Assembly: GCA_022606425.2 (NCBI GenBank)
Contig: JAHDVF020000874.1
Span: 1-64,000, forward strand
Source: Lepidostoma basale
Taxonomy: Eukaryota > Arthropoda > Insecta > Trichoptera > Lepidostomatidae
Reading direction: 5' to 3'
Length of the DNA stretch: 64,000 nucleotides
Shown here: piece by piece, positions 10,728 through 21,582 of the stretch
Layout: each line of letters opens with the position of its first letter
How positions within the stretch are numbered: the stretch's first letter is position 1
The notes under the pieces: generated by a model
What the model saw: the letters and a program-made list of their open reading frames with translations, nothing else
What the model was told of the DNA's origin: nothing
Databases searched by the model: none
Made by a program: the position numbers and the translations under genes

Positions 10728-10965
10728 TTACTTCCTATGGCCATATAACTCTTGAAGAGTTTTAGCCTCCTTGATGATTTTCTTACAAGTTCATCAATCC
10801 TGCACCTTTTGCTCCCAGCAGTCTGTTTCGCCCAATCTAGCCAGATCAGTCAGAGTATTAACAATTAGGCGCTGTGCGCTGTCTAGGTCTTCCTAGAGGT
10901 CTTACTCCTGTCGGTCTAGACGCGAACAGGGTTTAAATTGCTCTGGTCTATCCGGCTCTTCAAAT
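10728..10965 (-). mobile_element. LINE family C 3'-end remnant
   Basis: The complement matches the ends of the copies at 46681-47145 and 54340-54515, including the GRPRQR-like stretch, the WEQKAQD region and the LYGHRK end. It is truncated at the 5' side. Confidence 0.75.
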
Positions 10966-11398
10966 GCAGCACGTTAAACAAGGCCGGTAGCATGTAAAAT
11001 CGAACTATTACATATCATTAAAATTTGAGAGGTAGGTCTCTGTTTCATAACGCCTGTTTCATTAAAGAGAAGCTATTTCGGGACATTTATATTATTTTTA
11101 TTATATCCTTACTGCGGTCCCATTCATCATTCGACCAACAGCTTGATATATTTTTATTTTTATTTATTTATTCGATTTAATATGGTAGTATCGTGAGAAG
11201 GCTCTCATTATTGATACCCCAGTATTTATGACATGAGTTCTTTTAAACATTATTATAACCAGTAAATATACATATGAGCATAGCACTGTACACGATACTT
11301 ACCTATAGGTTTTTATTCGTATTAGTTATTTAATATGCAGATTTATAATACATCATTGTGAACAATAAATTAATTCGATTAGTTTTTCACTGTTTTAA
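10966..11398. other. Intergenic sequence with repeat scraps
   Basis: The foldback family tail (TATTTAATATGCAGATTTATA) is seen at about 11328-11375. Nothing else was recognised. Confidence 0.45.
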
Positions 11399-11695
11399 AA
11401 AAAAAACTTTGTTATAAATATCACAATTGATTATATTTTGTCGCGACAACTGTTTCGCTAACCGATGTTAGCAACACCGGTTAGCGAAACAACTCATCAT
11501 CAGCCGTCTGTCATCCACTGCTGAATGTAGGCCTCTCCCAAAGCACGCCACCGCCCCCTATCCATTGCCGCTCCCATCCATCTATATCCAGCAATCCTCT
11601 TCAGATCGTCGGTCCATCGGGCAGGTAGACGGAAACAACTGTCGCGATAAAATATAATCAATTGTGATATTTATAACAAAGTTTTTTTGTTTAAA
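11399..11695. repeat. Foldback element split by a LINE insertion
   Basis: Left arm 11403-11460 (TTTGTTATAAATATCACAAT and onward) and right arm 11641-11690 are inverted copies, and the inner GGTTAGCGAAACA arms flank the loop. A 137-bp LINE fragment at 11495-11631 interrupts the right arm. The 9-bp GAAACAACT is present on both sides of the insert (11486-11494 and 11632-11640). Without the insert the right arm reads straight through. Confidence 0.8.
11495..11631 (-). mobile_element. LINE 3'-end fragment inserted with target duplication
   Basis: The minus frame reads RLPARWTDDLKRIAG, then WMGAAMDRGRWRALGEAYI and QQW. This is a very common C-terminal tail of insect LINE reverse transcriptases. 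It is an extremely 5'-truncated copy with a 9-bp duplication. Confidence 0.85.
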
Positions 11696-12549
11696 CAGTT
11701 AATAATGTTGAAATATCAAAGTGTTTCCGCCAAAACAATGGATTATCTAATCGATTAGTTTCTATCAAAAATGAATGTAAACCCATTCGTTAATTTTGAC
11801 TACTCTCCGTATAATCTGTTGTTGTGATTGAATTAGGAGACAGTTATCAAGAGACAATAACAACATTCTACAAGGAACCAATCTACAGTCATGAGTCACG
11901 TCAATCAGAATCTTGATTACCTTGTTTACAGTTGACATATCATAATACACCTTTATACTCGTATGTACAGCGTAACATTAAATGACCTTTATCGTTCTCG
12001 AAGATGGTCCGTAATGGAGCCAACGTGTTCTTGGTTGTCCCTGTTAACAAATGTGCCTCCATTCTATTGGAGCTGCAGTTGTGAGTGGTTTCGTACAGCT
12101 GACTTCAAATATTTTTCCAACATCATCTAATATGGGTGGCTTTGATGGCACCTACGGACTTGGACTTGGATCTTCTGGCTTGCAGAGGTTCAGCTCATGT
12201 GGCTATTCCTCTTACGTCTGATGGGAACATTGTTGGAAGGTGATTTGGTGGGTTGTTAGTTTATGCGGGGGCATGGTTTTTGTGGCCCGGAGTGTTCCTC
12301 TGAAGGAGGATCGATTTTGGTATAAAAAAAACTCTCATACTCGTATAATGAAAATAATAAAAATCTTTATAATAATTTTTGTTTAACTTGTTCTTCTAAT
12401 TCCGACCGGTTTAACCCTACTCGTTGTTATATTCTGGGTGTCTTAATTAGAAAAGACTTTAACACTGTATCTATAAATATTGTGATTTCAGAAAATAAAA
12501 CATTTCAGAAAATAATAAAGTTACATTTCTTACCTTCAGAAGAATTTAC
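11696..12549. other. Intergenic sequence with a less AT-rich patch
   Basis: A patch at about 12000-12310 is less AT-rich than its flanks and lacks an intact frame. It may be a decayed element, but I could not identify it. Confidence 0.4.
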
Positions 12550-13075
12550 CAATGAGAGCGAAAATGGCCGTATGGTCGTTCACAATGGAGTTCTGGTCCC
12601 AACACTTATGTATGGAAGCGAAGCATGGAACTGGCAGAAGAAAGATGAGAACAGAATAAATGCGGTAGAGATGAGGTCCCTAAGACGTATGTGTGGTAGA
12701 TCGATGTCCGACAGAATCTCAAATGCTGATATTAGAAAGGAATGTAGAGTGAAAGAAGGTATTATGAATAAAATTATGAAAGGATCGATCCGTTGGTTCG
12801 GACATATGGAGCGTATGGGTGAAGAAAGAATGGTTAAAAAAGTATACGTTAACAATGCAAATGGAGTACGGAGTCGAGGTAGATCGAGGAAAACATGGCA
12901 TGACCAAATTAATCAAATTCTGAAGGTTGGTCATGTTAGAAGCCGGAAGAATCGACGTGCGTGTATGACTCGCTGTATGAATGTGGAGGAAGCTAGAGTA
13001 GTGTGGCGGTCCATTCTCTCTGCCTACCCCTGCGGGGAAACGGCGTGATGGTTTGTTGTTGTTGTTGTTGTTATA
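12550..13075 (+). mobile_element. LINE family A reverse-transcriptase C-terminus, best copy
   Basis: The plus frame is open from 12482 to 13048. It reads VPTLMYGSEAWNWQ, then INAVEMRSLRRMCGR, ISNADIRKECRV, IRWFGHMERMGEERMVKK, GRSRKTWHDQINQIL, NRRACMTRCMNVEEA and the SILSAYPCGETA terminus. The element ends in a (TTG)n microsatellite at 13050-13072. The catalytic reverse-transcriptase part and the endonuclease are missing, so this is a 5'-truncated copy. The open frame is the end of the transposon protein, not a host gene. Nine or so worse copies are scattered across the window. Confidence 0.88.
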
Positions 13076-13204
13076 AGTAAATGACACACATGCTAACATC
13101 CTGATTTTATAAACAGCTCGACTATTAGTTATAAAAATGTTGACGACTACGCTGTCCTTATTCCCTATACTGTGAAGTCTTCTATTTAGAGAGTACAGGC
13201 ACGG

Positions 13205-13520
13205 ACACGGACGGTTTTTAAAATGTTGCATGGAATAACACCAGCCTATATACGTATTTGAACGAAAACTCTAATGCCAGACAGTCTACATTGCGATCAG
13301 CAAGGTCTTCTGCGATTGGTAGATTGACTGTGCCAGAACGTTGTCCTCACACAAACATTGGTCATCGAGCCTTCGCGGTAGCCGGCCTTTTAGCCTGGAA
13401 TAATCTTCCAGCAGACCTAAAGTGCGTTGAGAATCCGTCAGAGTTTAGATCGAGACTCAAAACGCACCTTTTTAAATTATCCTTGTCTGATGTAAATGTT
13501 GATCGACTACATTAGGTGCA
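13205..13520 (+). mobile_element. CR1/L2-like LINE C-terminal fragment
   Basis: The frame 13258-13515 reads RLTVPERCPHTNIGHRAFA, then AGLLAWNNLPADLK and FRSRLKTHLFKL. This is the signature tail of CR1/L2-type reverse transcriptases (a capsule of 'wNsLP' followed by 'F+s+LKThLF'). A different part of a similar element lies at 39340-39790 on the minus strand. Confidence 0.85.
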
Positions 13521-13655
13521 GCCCTCATACTAAATATGTTTATTTTTTAATAGTTTCTAAAATGAAGCATTTTCTGCAGCGCCCTTGAGAAGATAAATTT
13601 ATAAAAATGACGCTCTATAAATTATTACATATATTATTATTATTATATTATAATA

Positions 13656-14569
13656 TTAGGTTGGGGAAAAATTAATTTTAACTTTATTTCAATGCTTTAT
13701 AAAAAGTATTACAATCTTCCAATTTAAGTCAAATATGCGCCGTTCTGTTAGATAACTTGTTGCCAACGAGAATACAACAAAAAACTCGGAAAACCAATTT
13801 TCACCAAACGCTCACAAGTAACTTTTTATTTGGAGTCAATTTTCGCTTGGGGCATGGTTTGGCTGGTTCGGCAGGGTTCAGCCATTGCGATGAGCGCTTC
13901 CGATTATCATACAGGATCCACTTTTCATCACAGGTAATGATTCGATTCAAAATTCCTTCATTATTGTGCCGGTTGAGTAATGCAACGCAGCACTCAACGC
14001 GCGTTTGTTGATTTGCTTCACTCAATTCGTGAGGTACCCACCTTTCAAGCTTTTTCACCTTCCCAATTTGCTTCAAGTGGATTAAAACAGTTTTATCACT
14101 AACACCGCAGCCTGCAGCTAACTCGGACGTGGTTTGCGATGGATCCGCTTCCACAATAGCCTTCAATTCTTCATTATCAACTTTGGTCTCCGGCCGTCCA
14201 CGGGGCTTGTTCTGCAGGTCGAAATTTCCAGAACGAAAACGTTGGAACCAAAAACGCACTGTGTTTTCTTTTGCGGCACCGTCGCTATACACATCATTAA
14301 TCCTTCGAGCCGTTTCTGCAGCACTGGTGCCACGGTGGAACTCGTACTAGTAAATAACGCGATATTTCAAGTTTTCCATTTTGTAAACTGAGTGACGCAA
14401 AGAAAAAAAACAATTGAGGAAAAAACAAATGAATTATAATTTTCGAAACACAAATACTTGAGTAAATAGCTGTATAAATTTGAATTTTGGAATTCCTAAC
14501 CAAAGAGAAGATATTTGAGATCAAAGTTGCCAGTACGGCAAAACGCCAATTTCATATGTAAGGACCTAA
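13656..14569 (-). mobile_element. Mariner (cecropia-type) element, internally deleted
   Basis: The ends begin TTAGGT at both sides and TA flanks the 914-bp element. On the minus strand the transposase starts at 14379 and contains an in-frame TAG about 11 codons in. The frame then runs from 14292 to 13801 with the paired helix-turn-helix region (NTVRFWFQRFRSGNFDL, PRGRPETKVDNEELKAIV), the WVPHEL linker and the first catalytic aspartate in ITCDEKWI. The DNA coding the second and third catalytic aspartates is deleted. The family resembles the Hsmar1/cecropia subfamily, in which the same order is known. It is non-functional. Confidence 0.9.
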
Positions 14570-15110
14570 TATATGTATGCATCTTCCATTGAATTAACTT
14601 TGTGTCGACAGATTAGCTTTTAATATTTACCTCCTTTCACCCGTGAGTTTCAAATAATTGTATTTATACGAGTGAATATAAACGTGTTTACGAACTCTCA
14701 AGAAACGGTCATGACTGGACAATGTTGCATTTGTGATTTTGAATCGTTGCTCAATGATTTTTAATGTTTCATTTTCCCTTTTGGTCGTCGTGTGAAAAAA
14801 TGTGAATACAATGTGACATTATGGTGTCCACCTCGCCTTTTAAGTATTACTTATATAATATTATGTTCTCTGTACGCGCCGGATACAACAATGGAGTATC
14901 TTCTTGCCTTCGCGTTCCCAAATTCAGATAACAATGAAACCTTTATTAGCTCACAAACTATTATTGCAATAGATAGCTGCAGTCCCGCGGCATTTTGTTT
15001 GCACCACATTCAAACTTCTATTATATTGTATTATATTATATTATTGTACCTGAGAACCATAGACTAAAGTGAATTTTTGACTGAATTGTGTTGAATATTT
15101 TTATGGTATC
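14570..15110. other. Intergenic sequence
   Basis: There is an open frame at 14792-15067 with no recognisable coding character or relatives. It is treated as chance. Confidence 0.4.
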
Positions 15111-15114
15111 ATCT

Positions 15115-15590
15115 TCAGAGAAAGCTCAAGCTCCAAATATTCAGCAGTAGCGTTAAAAGCGTACTGCTGTACGGATGTGAGACTTGGAAGCCTACCGCGG
15201 GCGTTATTGGTAAACTCCAGGTGTTTATAAATAGGTGCCTTCGCTCAATATTCAAAATCTATTGGCCCCAAACAGTGTCAAATGCCGTTCTCTGGACCAT
15301 GACAGGCGAAATACCAATTAGATAACAAGTCGCTAGGCGCAAATGGGAGTGGATCGGTCACACTCTGAGACGGAACCCAGCCTGCATCGCTCAGGGTGCA
15401 CTAGACTACTTTATATAGATATGGGGGGAAAGAGAAAGCGAGGCAGATCTAGAGCCACCTGGCGAAGAACCCTGCAGGACGAGGTTAAGGCGGCAGGCCT
15501 GACTAGGGATGATGTTAGGCATCAGGCATGCGATAGAGTCGGGTGGAGAAGGTTCCTTGAGGCCCTATGCACCACGGAGGTGTGACAGGA
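15115..15590 (+). mobile_element. LINE 3'-end remnant (distinct family)
   Basis: The frame reads SVLLYGCETWKP, then INRCLRSIFKIYWP, WEWIGHTLRRN, RGRSRATWRRTLQDEV and WRRFLEALCTTEV. An internal stop and a frameshift are present near 15320-15420. It is followed by an A/G-rich tail at 15585-15610, as expected at a LINE 3' end. Confidence 0.85.
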
Positions 15591-15784
15591 CAAAAAGAAG
15601 AAGAAAAAGATCATCGTCACCGTATCCAGTATATATCATAATATATACAGTACACGAGTATACTGTGCTATAGTAAGAAGTAACCATTTCATACAATTGC
15701 TCTGGACGGAATTAACTTATTCATCTTTTCTCTAGCCATCTCTACATTGCTGGATGTAGGCGTCTTCAAAATGTCTTCATTTTT

Positions 15785-16074
15785 TATAAGGATTAATTGT
15801 ATCTCAATAGAGACGAAGATGATGACGCAAGTGTAGAGTGAACTAAAATATGTAAAAATAAGCGCAGGATGCTAGCATATATACAAGTTCCAAAAAATTG
15901 TCAGATGTTGTGGTCATAAGAAGGGCGCAATGGGGAATGTTGTTAAACATAAAGCGATCGCTCAACCCAACCAATGACAGGTCATAAGTCCTGTAAGCGC
16001 CTTGGCCACCACATTCTGTTCCCAGAAAAACAATTTACATATTCGTCTCTATTGAGATACAATTAATCCTTATA
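15785..16074. mobile_element. Miniature TIR element, family with GGATTAATTGTATCTC ends
   Basis: The left end AAGGATTAATTGTATCTCAA continuing to TAGAGACG is mirrored exactly at the right end (CGTCTCTATTGAGATACAAT). The element is about 290 bp and has no transposase. Related copies with the same ends lie at 18985-19328, 35933-36185 and 55318-55440. Confidence 0.85.
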
Positions 16075-16139
16075 AAAAAAAAAATTATTCGCAATGGGTA
16101 AAATCCAGTATTTGTCTACAAGAATTTGTATACATTCAA

Positions 16140-16380
16140 AATGTTGTCTTCATTTTTATCTGTCTTGTGCGACACTTACCCATCTTCTTCCCCAACTAGA
16201 ATGATGTCGTCAGCCCATCTTTTTTGGGGTCTTTTAGCTTCACGTGGCCTTCGCATCAAGACTCTGGGTGCCATCTATCCATTCCCAGTCTGGCAACATG
16301 ACCTGCCCATATGGTCTATCACATCGACCGGCTTTATCCTGCGTCTGATTTCAACATATTGCATTCTATCATGAACGGAA
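16140..16380 (-). mobile_element. LINE fragment
   Basis: The complement gives a decayed reverse-transcriptase tail (RPYGQVMLPDWEWIDGTQS region). It is short and frameshifted. Confidence 0.55.
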
Positions 16381-16639
16381 TTATAACTTATCTATCTATC
16401 TATCATTTCCACTGTAAACCATCTTGGGCAAAAATTTACCGATGCCTTTATGGCTCTCGGGTCCAGATTTATAATTTATTTATTGTATATTTTATTTCCT
16501 ACATGTTTTTTCTGTACTTTTAAGCTCACGCAGCTTTTTAAATAAAATTACTATGAAATAGTTGTGACAAAAACTCCCTATTTTTAAAACAAATAAAAGT
16601 TAGTGAAATATCCAGATATTTTTTTTATTTTTTGAACGA

Positions 16640-16835
16640 TGATGTAAAATTCTAAAGCAGATAATTAATACGAATGAAAACGTCTGTTTTACAGTAGTTC
16701 TATTATAATTTATGGTAACGAAATTCTTTGCATTTCTTAGACATTATCAATTTCCCACATTTGATAATACTAATAAAGGCAAAACTAGTCATTCCTATAA
16801 ATTATAATAAAACTTTTAGAAAACAAAAGATATTG
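16640..16835. repeat. Foldback element (1160-1375 family)
   Basis: The outer arms GATAATTAATACGAATGAAA with ACGTCTGTTTT at left and the inverted AAACTTTTAGAAAACA at right are seen. The inner cores are decayed (GGCAAAACTAGTC). Confidence 0.7.
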
Positions 16836-16861
16836 ATCATTATCTCATGTTATTCTCAAAA

Positions 16862-17020
16862 TTCTACAGTGGTTCTGGTCTAGGGGATAGAACGCTAGGC
16901 TCCTGATCCAGGGGACATGGGTTCAAGCCTGGACAACGACCAGATTCCTTCTTTATAATAATGAGCTATTTTCTGCTCACATTGAAGATTGTAAAATAAA
17001 TTAATATCATTAATGTAAAT
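16862..17020 (+). repeat. tRNA-derived SINE (SINE type 1)
   Basis: An A-box-like TGGTCTAGGGGATAGAACGC and a B-box-like GGGTTCAAGCC are spaced as in a tRNA promoter. A tRNA-unrelated body (ATAATGAGCTATTTTCTGCT) and an A-rich tail follow. A nearly identical copy is at 20172-20345. Confidence 0.85.
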
Positions 17021-17074
17021 CCTTTAAAAAAAAAAATCGGGGGATATTTTTTTGTTAAATTTTTTACTTAGTTT

Positions 17075-17415
17075 ATTTCTTCTTCTTCTTTTCTTCCTTA
17101 TTATAAACCTATGTGGTCTGTTCTCCAAAGTGTTGCTCCTCCTGTGAGGTAGATTCCCAGCTGTCCTTCCATCTTTTAGGAGATGCATTATAGGGGAGTC
17201 TGGTGGTGTCCATTCTTTGAACATGACCGTACCAGTCCCTTTTTCGCTGTCTGCTCCATCTTATAATATCCTCAACCTCACATATCTCTCTTATTCTAGT
17301 GTTCCTCACGCGATCTCTCAGTGTCTTGCCTGCAATCGTCCTCAGTGTCTTCATTTCGGAAGTCCTCAAAACTTTTTTGGTCCTTACTGTGTCTGCCCTT
17401 GCTTCGACGCATAGT
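17075..17415 (-). mobile_element. LINE 3'-end remnant
   Basis: The minus frame at 17109-17410 reads KVLRTSEMKTLRTIAGKTL, RVRNTRIREICEVEDI and KRDWYGHVQRMD, the C-terminal region of a LINE reverse transcriptase. The 3' end has an A/G-rich tail on the minus strand. Confidence 0.85.
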
Positions 17416-17470
17416 TTATTTATACCTATAAAATAAACAATACTGTAATTGTTAACACATTTTTGTATAT

Positions 17471-18316
17471 GGGCGTTTTTCAAAAAGTTTGCTCGTTGCG
17501 TAATAATTCCACTACGTCACATTTGGCGTTCCACTAATACATCACGTCGCGTAGTGGATGTGACGTATGATGCCAGTATTGAAACAAACTCCAAAATGCA
17601 GGTTTATGAATATGATTTTACTAAATATTACATTGAATTCAGATTCTAGATGTCGGTCATTTTTACCCATGAAAAGCTGTAAGTCAAACAATCAATACTT
17701 ACATTATAGAATCACGTTCGTAGTGGAAAATAAAAACAGCACGTCGTGACGCCCGACCACTATTTCACATAACATAATGCGACTGGTGTCAATTTACGAA
17801 CATGGCGACCGTTGACGAGCTATAAAATGTTGCCATCAATCAAATATATACTTAGTTTATAGTAAATTTTTCGTTTAAATCAGTATATCGACGTAGCGTA
17901 TACGGAATTTTCCACCAACGTCGTTTTGAGTGACTAAATAAAAACAGTATTTTATATTATTTTGAACTCTAATACGCTGTTATCTAGGAATATTATTGAA
18001 TCTGGATCATATAATCCTTCCAAATAACATAAAACTCTTGGACAAGAAGTAGCTTATCAATGAATATTTTTCGTTTATAAAGTGCAAAAGGAGCGTGGGA
18101 CACTAGAAAAATCACCACTTTTCTATCGTATATTCCCAATAATTAAGCAAAATAAACAGATATAAGTACTTTTGGATATGTGAATAATCAATTTGTGAGT
18201 TATTCTGTTGTTTTGAGATATAAAAAAAACAGTTTTAAAATCAATAGCCTGCAGAATTACTTCGAAAGTCATAGGACATGTAATTTTCGAGTAAACATTT
18301 TATTTGAAAAACACCC
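17471..18316. mobile_element. Non-autonomous DNA transposon, 846 bp, with short TIRs
   Basis: GGGCGTTTTTCAAA at the left is mirrored by TTTGAAAAACACCC at the right, with TATAT-like flanks on both sides. The interior has no long coding frame. An open stretch at 17449-17649 covers the left TIR and does not resemble a transposase. The superfamily is undetermined. Confidence 0.65.
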
Positions 18317-18609
18317 ATATATATAAAATGGATAAAGTCTTGAAAAAAATAAAAATGAAATGATATAAATAAGTTTGTAGGAGTCTGTACAAGATGAAAC
18401 TGATTTTTGAAATGAAATGTTGCTTGTGCTCAATACATAATAGAGAACCTGCCAATTGTGTGATAGGAATCTAAACCCGCAATCTCATCTAGAGAGAAGA
18501 ATCAATTTAGAGTACACGATTATAGCCTAGACGATAATCTACGAAAGAAGTTGCACAATAGACTTACTTATTTGAAAATAAAATATACTATTTCTATTTT
18601 TCTTTTTTA

Positions 18610-18790
18610 TACACTTTGTATACACAACACTTATATTTAAAAAAAACTTTAATAATATAGACATGTTTCGGACAAACAATCCTTCTTCAGTAAAGATACA
18701 TATTTATAAAAATATTATAAAATTGTTGTTGTTTACATGATCTGACAGATGTTATAAATTTATAACAAATATTATGATTCAATATAAAAT
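18610..18790. repeat. Foldback-type element fragment with hammerhead core
   Basis: It shares the TACACAACACTTATATTTAA and GACATGTTTCGGACA sequences with the larger foldback at 9110-9425. The right half is poorly preserved. Confidence 0.65.
18660..18690 (-). ncRNA. Hammerhead-ribozyme-like motif with intact core
   Basis: The minus strand reads CTGAAGA, one A, GGA, a 7-base loop, TCC, GAAAC, AT, GTC. All invariant core residues of a minimal type I hammerhead are present: C3-U4-G5-A6-N7-G8-A9, G12-A13-A14, A15.1-U16.1 and C17. The extra base between A9 and stem II is shared with the other motifs in this window. Stem I is short. Confidence 0.55.
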
Positions 18791-18984
18791 TTAAAATCAG
18801 ATTTTAAAGTTCTTATTGGGGTTCAGGTGATTACTTACAACAAAGGAAATTAATCGAAGATTGGACTTGACGTTAAATTTATTTGATTATTTATAATATT
18901 TTCTTTATACAACATTTTGAATGTATACAAATACTTGTAGACGAATACTGGATATTATTTACCCATTTGCGGGTTATCAATTCA

Positions 18985-19328
18985 AGGATTAATTTTATCT
19001 CAATAGAGACGTAAACTGGAAACTGAATATGGTGATCGAGGTGTTTACAGGACTTATGACCTTTCATTGGTTGGGTTAAGCGCACGCTTTATTTAATTAC
19101 AACATTCCCCATTCCACCTTTCTTATGACCACCATGTCTGACAATTTTTTGGAAGTTGTATCCAATATCCAATATCCAACACCACAATTCACATGTCAGT
19201 TTCAATTTACTGACCAGCGCCATCTATGAAGATTAGATTTGATTCCTAGATCTGATCCTGTAAACACCTCGATCACCATATTCAGTTTCCAGTTCGCATC
19301 TTCGTCTCTATTGAGATAAAATTAATCC
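18985..19328. mobile_element. Miniature TIR element (same family as 15785-16074)
   Basis: The GGATTAATTTTATCTCAATA end is at the left and its complement ends at 19328. The subterminal GGTGATCGAGGTGTTTACAG occurs in both arms, so the arms are longer inverted repeats than in the first copy. Confidence 0.85.
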
Positions 19329-20171
19329 ATGATATTTTTATTATTTTTAATAGCTTTAATTTTTAATCTACCACTACAACTTTTCGGCACTACATCCCGG
19401 TATGGGACTTGGCCTCCTAAACAACAGTTCTCCACTGGCGTGTGTCCCTGGATATCTCTCTAATCCCCAGCTCTTTCCATCTAAATGATATATACTAAAC
19501 GTGTCAAAAGAAGCATATCAAAATGTGTTAAACTTGTATATAATAAGCGAGTCATTAAAAGTTGTATTAACTCTCTGAAGAATTACTATATTTATTAAAC
19601 GTGTTAGATGTGTGACGGCCTGAGGAGGCGAGTAGGTACAATGGCGACGTGTCTGACATCTGAGGTGTTTAATTCATAATAGAAAGCTGAGCTATCGCCC
19701 CGCGGATGTGGTCGGCTGCGAGACGAGATTAGTTGCGTGCCCGGAGAACCCTGGTGGGTCAGCGTCTCCCGTCTCTCGCCTCCTACCTAGGCGTATTAGT
19801 TACGTCTGATGAATCTAATGCCTGCGACGTGGTTGATATTCCAGTTATGGGTAGGACCACTGATCACGTAAATAAGATAAATTCTTCATGCTAGTTACTT
19901 AAAACAAACTTAAAGAAATGTTGTATTAATGATTTGATATGGAGTTTTACACACCTGTTAAGAAACTATAAATCTGCATTTGATTATTAATTTCAAATTA
20001 ATTTCGTAAATAGTTGCATTATGGCCGCCCCCTTTGACTGCCTAAACGCCCCCCATTTGCCTCTGGATCTATTACCGCCTCCATGGAAGGATCCAGCGCC
20101 CACTGAAAGGCAGTTCTGCCCCCGTTGGGAAATCATGATACATCGTGTCATGCAAAAATGCCAATTTCTCC
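19329..20171. other. Intergenic sequence with a GC-richer block
   Basis: 19605-19860 is markedly richer in G+C than its surroundings and unlike the other repeats here. No frame or RNA fold was recognised. The rest is AT-rich. A foldback-family tail (GATATGGAGTTTTACAC) is at about 19935. Confidence 0.4.
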
Positions 20172-20345
20172 GACTGATTGTGGTCTAGGGGATAGAACGC
20201 TTGGCTCCTGATCCAGGGGACATGGGTTCAAACCTGGACACGACCAGATTCCTTCTTCATAATAATGAGCTATTTTCTGCTCACATTGAAGATTGTAAAA
20301 TAAATTCTAATATCATTGATGTAAATCTTTGATATTAGTCTTTTT
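20172..20345 (+). repeat. tRNA-derived SINE (SINE type 1)
   Basis: The same A-box, B-box and body as 16862-17020 are seen, including GATAGAACGCTTGGCTCCTG and ATGGGTTCAAACC. It ends with ATATTAGTCTTTTTTTTTT. Confidence 0.85.
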
Positions 20346-20519
20346 TTTTTAAATATAGATTTTATTTATTTTATTTGTGACACGTTTACCTCGATCTTAT
20401 TTTTATTGCTCCATTCACTTAGTTAACGTATACATTACCTCACTTTTTTGTTCATTATTTCGATTTTATGTTATTTTATGTAAAAGGGATGTTTCCCCTT
20501 GCAATATTCTTCTTTTCTT

Positions 20520-20800
20520 CTTCTTCTTCCTCAGCCTATTCCCGTCCACTCCTGGACAAAGGCTTCCTCCATTCGCTTCCATGTCACTCTGTCTTGTGCA
20601 GACTGCATCCAGGTTATTCCGACGTGTCTGTTCAGATCATCCTTCCACCGTAGTTGCTGTCGCCCTGCACTTCTCTTTGCCGTCCACGGTCTCCAAGTCA
20701 GCAGTCTTTTTGTCAATTTTTCATCTGAGCATCTGGCTACGCGACCTGCCCATTGCCAATTTAGAGTCGTTACCCGGTGGATGATGTCAGTGACCTTTGT
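20520..20800 (-). mobile_element. LINE 3'-end remnant
   Basis: The minus frame reads LNWQWAGRVARCSDEKLTK, then RPWTAKRSAGRQQLRWKDD, WMQSAQDRVTWKRMEEAFV and QEW. It is a clean C-terminal tail of a LINE reverse transcriptase, with no stop between 20848 and 20531. Confidence 0.88.
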
Positions 20801-21582
20801 TTTAGGCAATATTAAATGTATTAAAATAAAACATATGTTTAAATTCATATTAATGATTTAATCTAGAGTTTTACATCATTGTTAAAGAAACAATAAATAA
20901 ATATAATATATATTGCAGTTTTATTTCATTATTGCATAAATTATAAAATAATGTCTCGTAGAAGTGTACTTTAAGTATATTTGTTGATACAATAATTCAT
21001 TCAAAGACACGATAATTATTTTAGTTCGTGTGTCCATAACTGGCGTTCTTGTTCTGAATGGCACAAAGATATTATATTATACGTTCCACGGTGCGCATGG
21101 ACCACTGTAAGCTGCTTACTCAGATAAGTCACCGCATTAAAGGTACTCAAGGTACCCGGGTACTACTGTACTTATCATTAGAGTCGATAAGGACATAAAA
21201 TCGATAAGTTAGTACCCGCGACTTTCACCTCAGTTTCACTACTCTGAGTTCACCACTCGGTTTGTGGTTTTATTATTAACTCATTAAAACATGATTGGAT
21301 ATTTTTTTATTGGTGAAATTCTAAAGTTTTAAAAGAGGTCATATCAAACAAATGGGGTATTAAAATAGAAATTTTCGGTTTAAAATTTATACGTTTGAAA
21401 ATGGTGTCTTATTATTAATAAGGGAAAAATGAGTACGCAAAAATAATTGATTAAAAAGTGTACTAATATATGTGAATGGAATACGAAATCATGTAATGCT
21501 GACTTAATCCAGGACGAAAAAGTCTCAATTGATACAGATTTTCAGTGACGTGAGAAGCATCACAGAATTAATTATATTAAGG
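20801..21582. other. Intergenic sequence
   Basis: A foldback-family tail (TCTAGAGTTTTACATCATTG) is seen at about 20863. A palindrome-rich patch near 21145-21225 has GGTACCCGGGTAC and paired CGATAAG sites. No gene is supported. Confidence 0.45.

Noticed and set aside
13049..13075. (TTG)n tract as an independent microsatellite locus
   Set aside because: It is the 3' tail of the LINE family A copy immediately upstream.
14792..15067. 91-codon open frame on the plus strand
   Set aside because: Low-complexity C-terminus, no splice context, no recognised domain and no relatives in the window.
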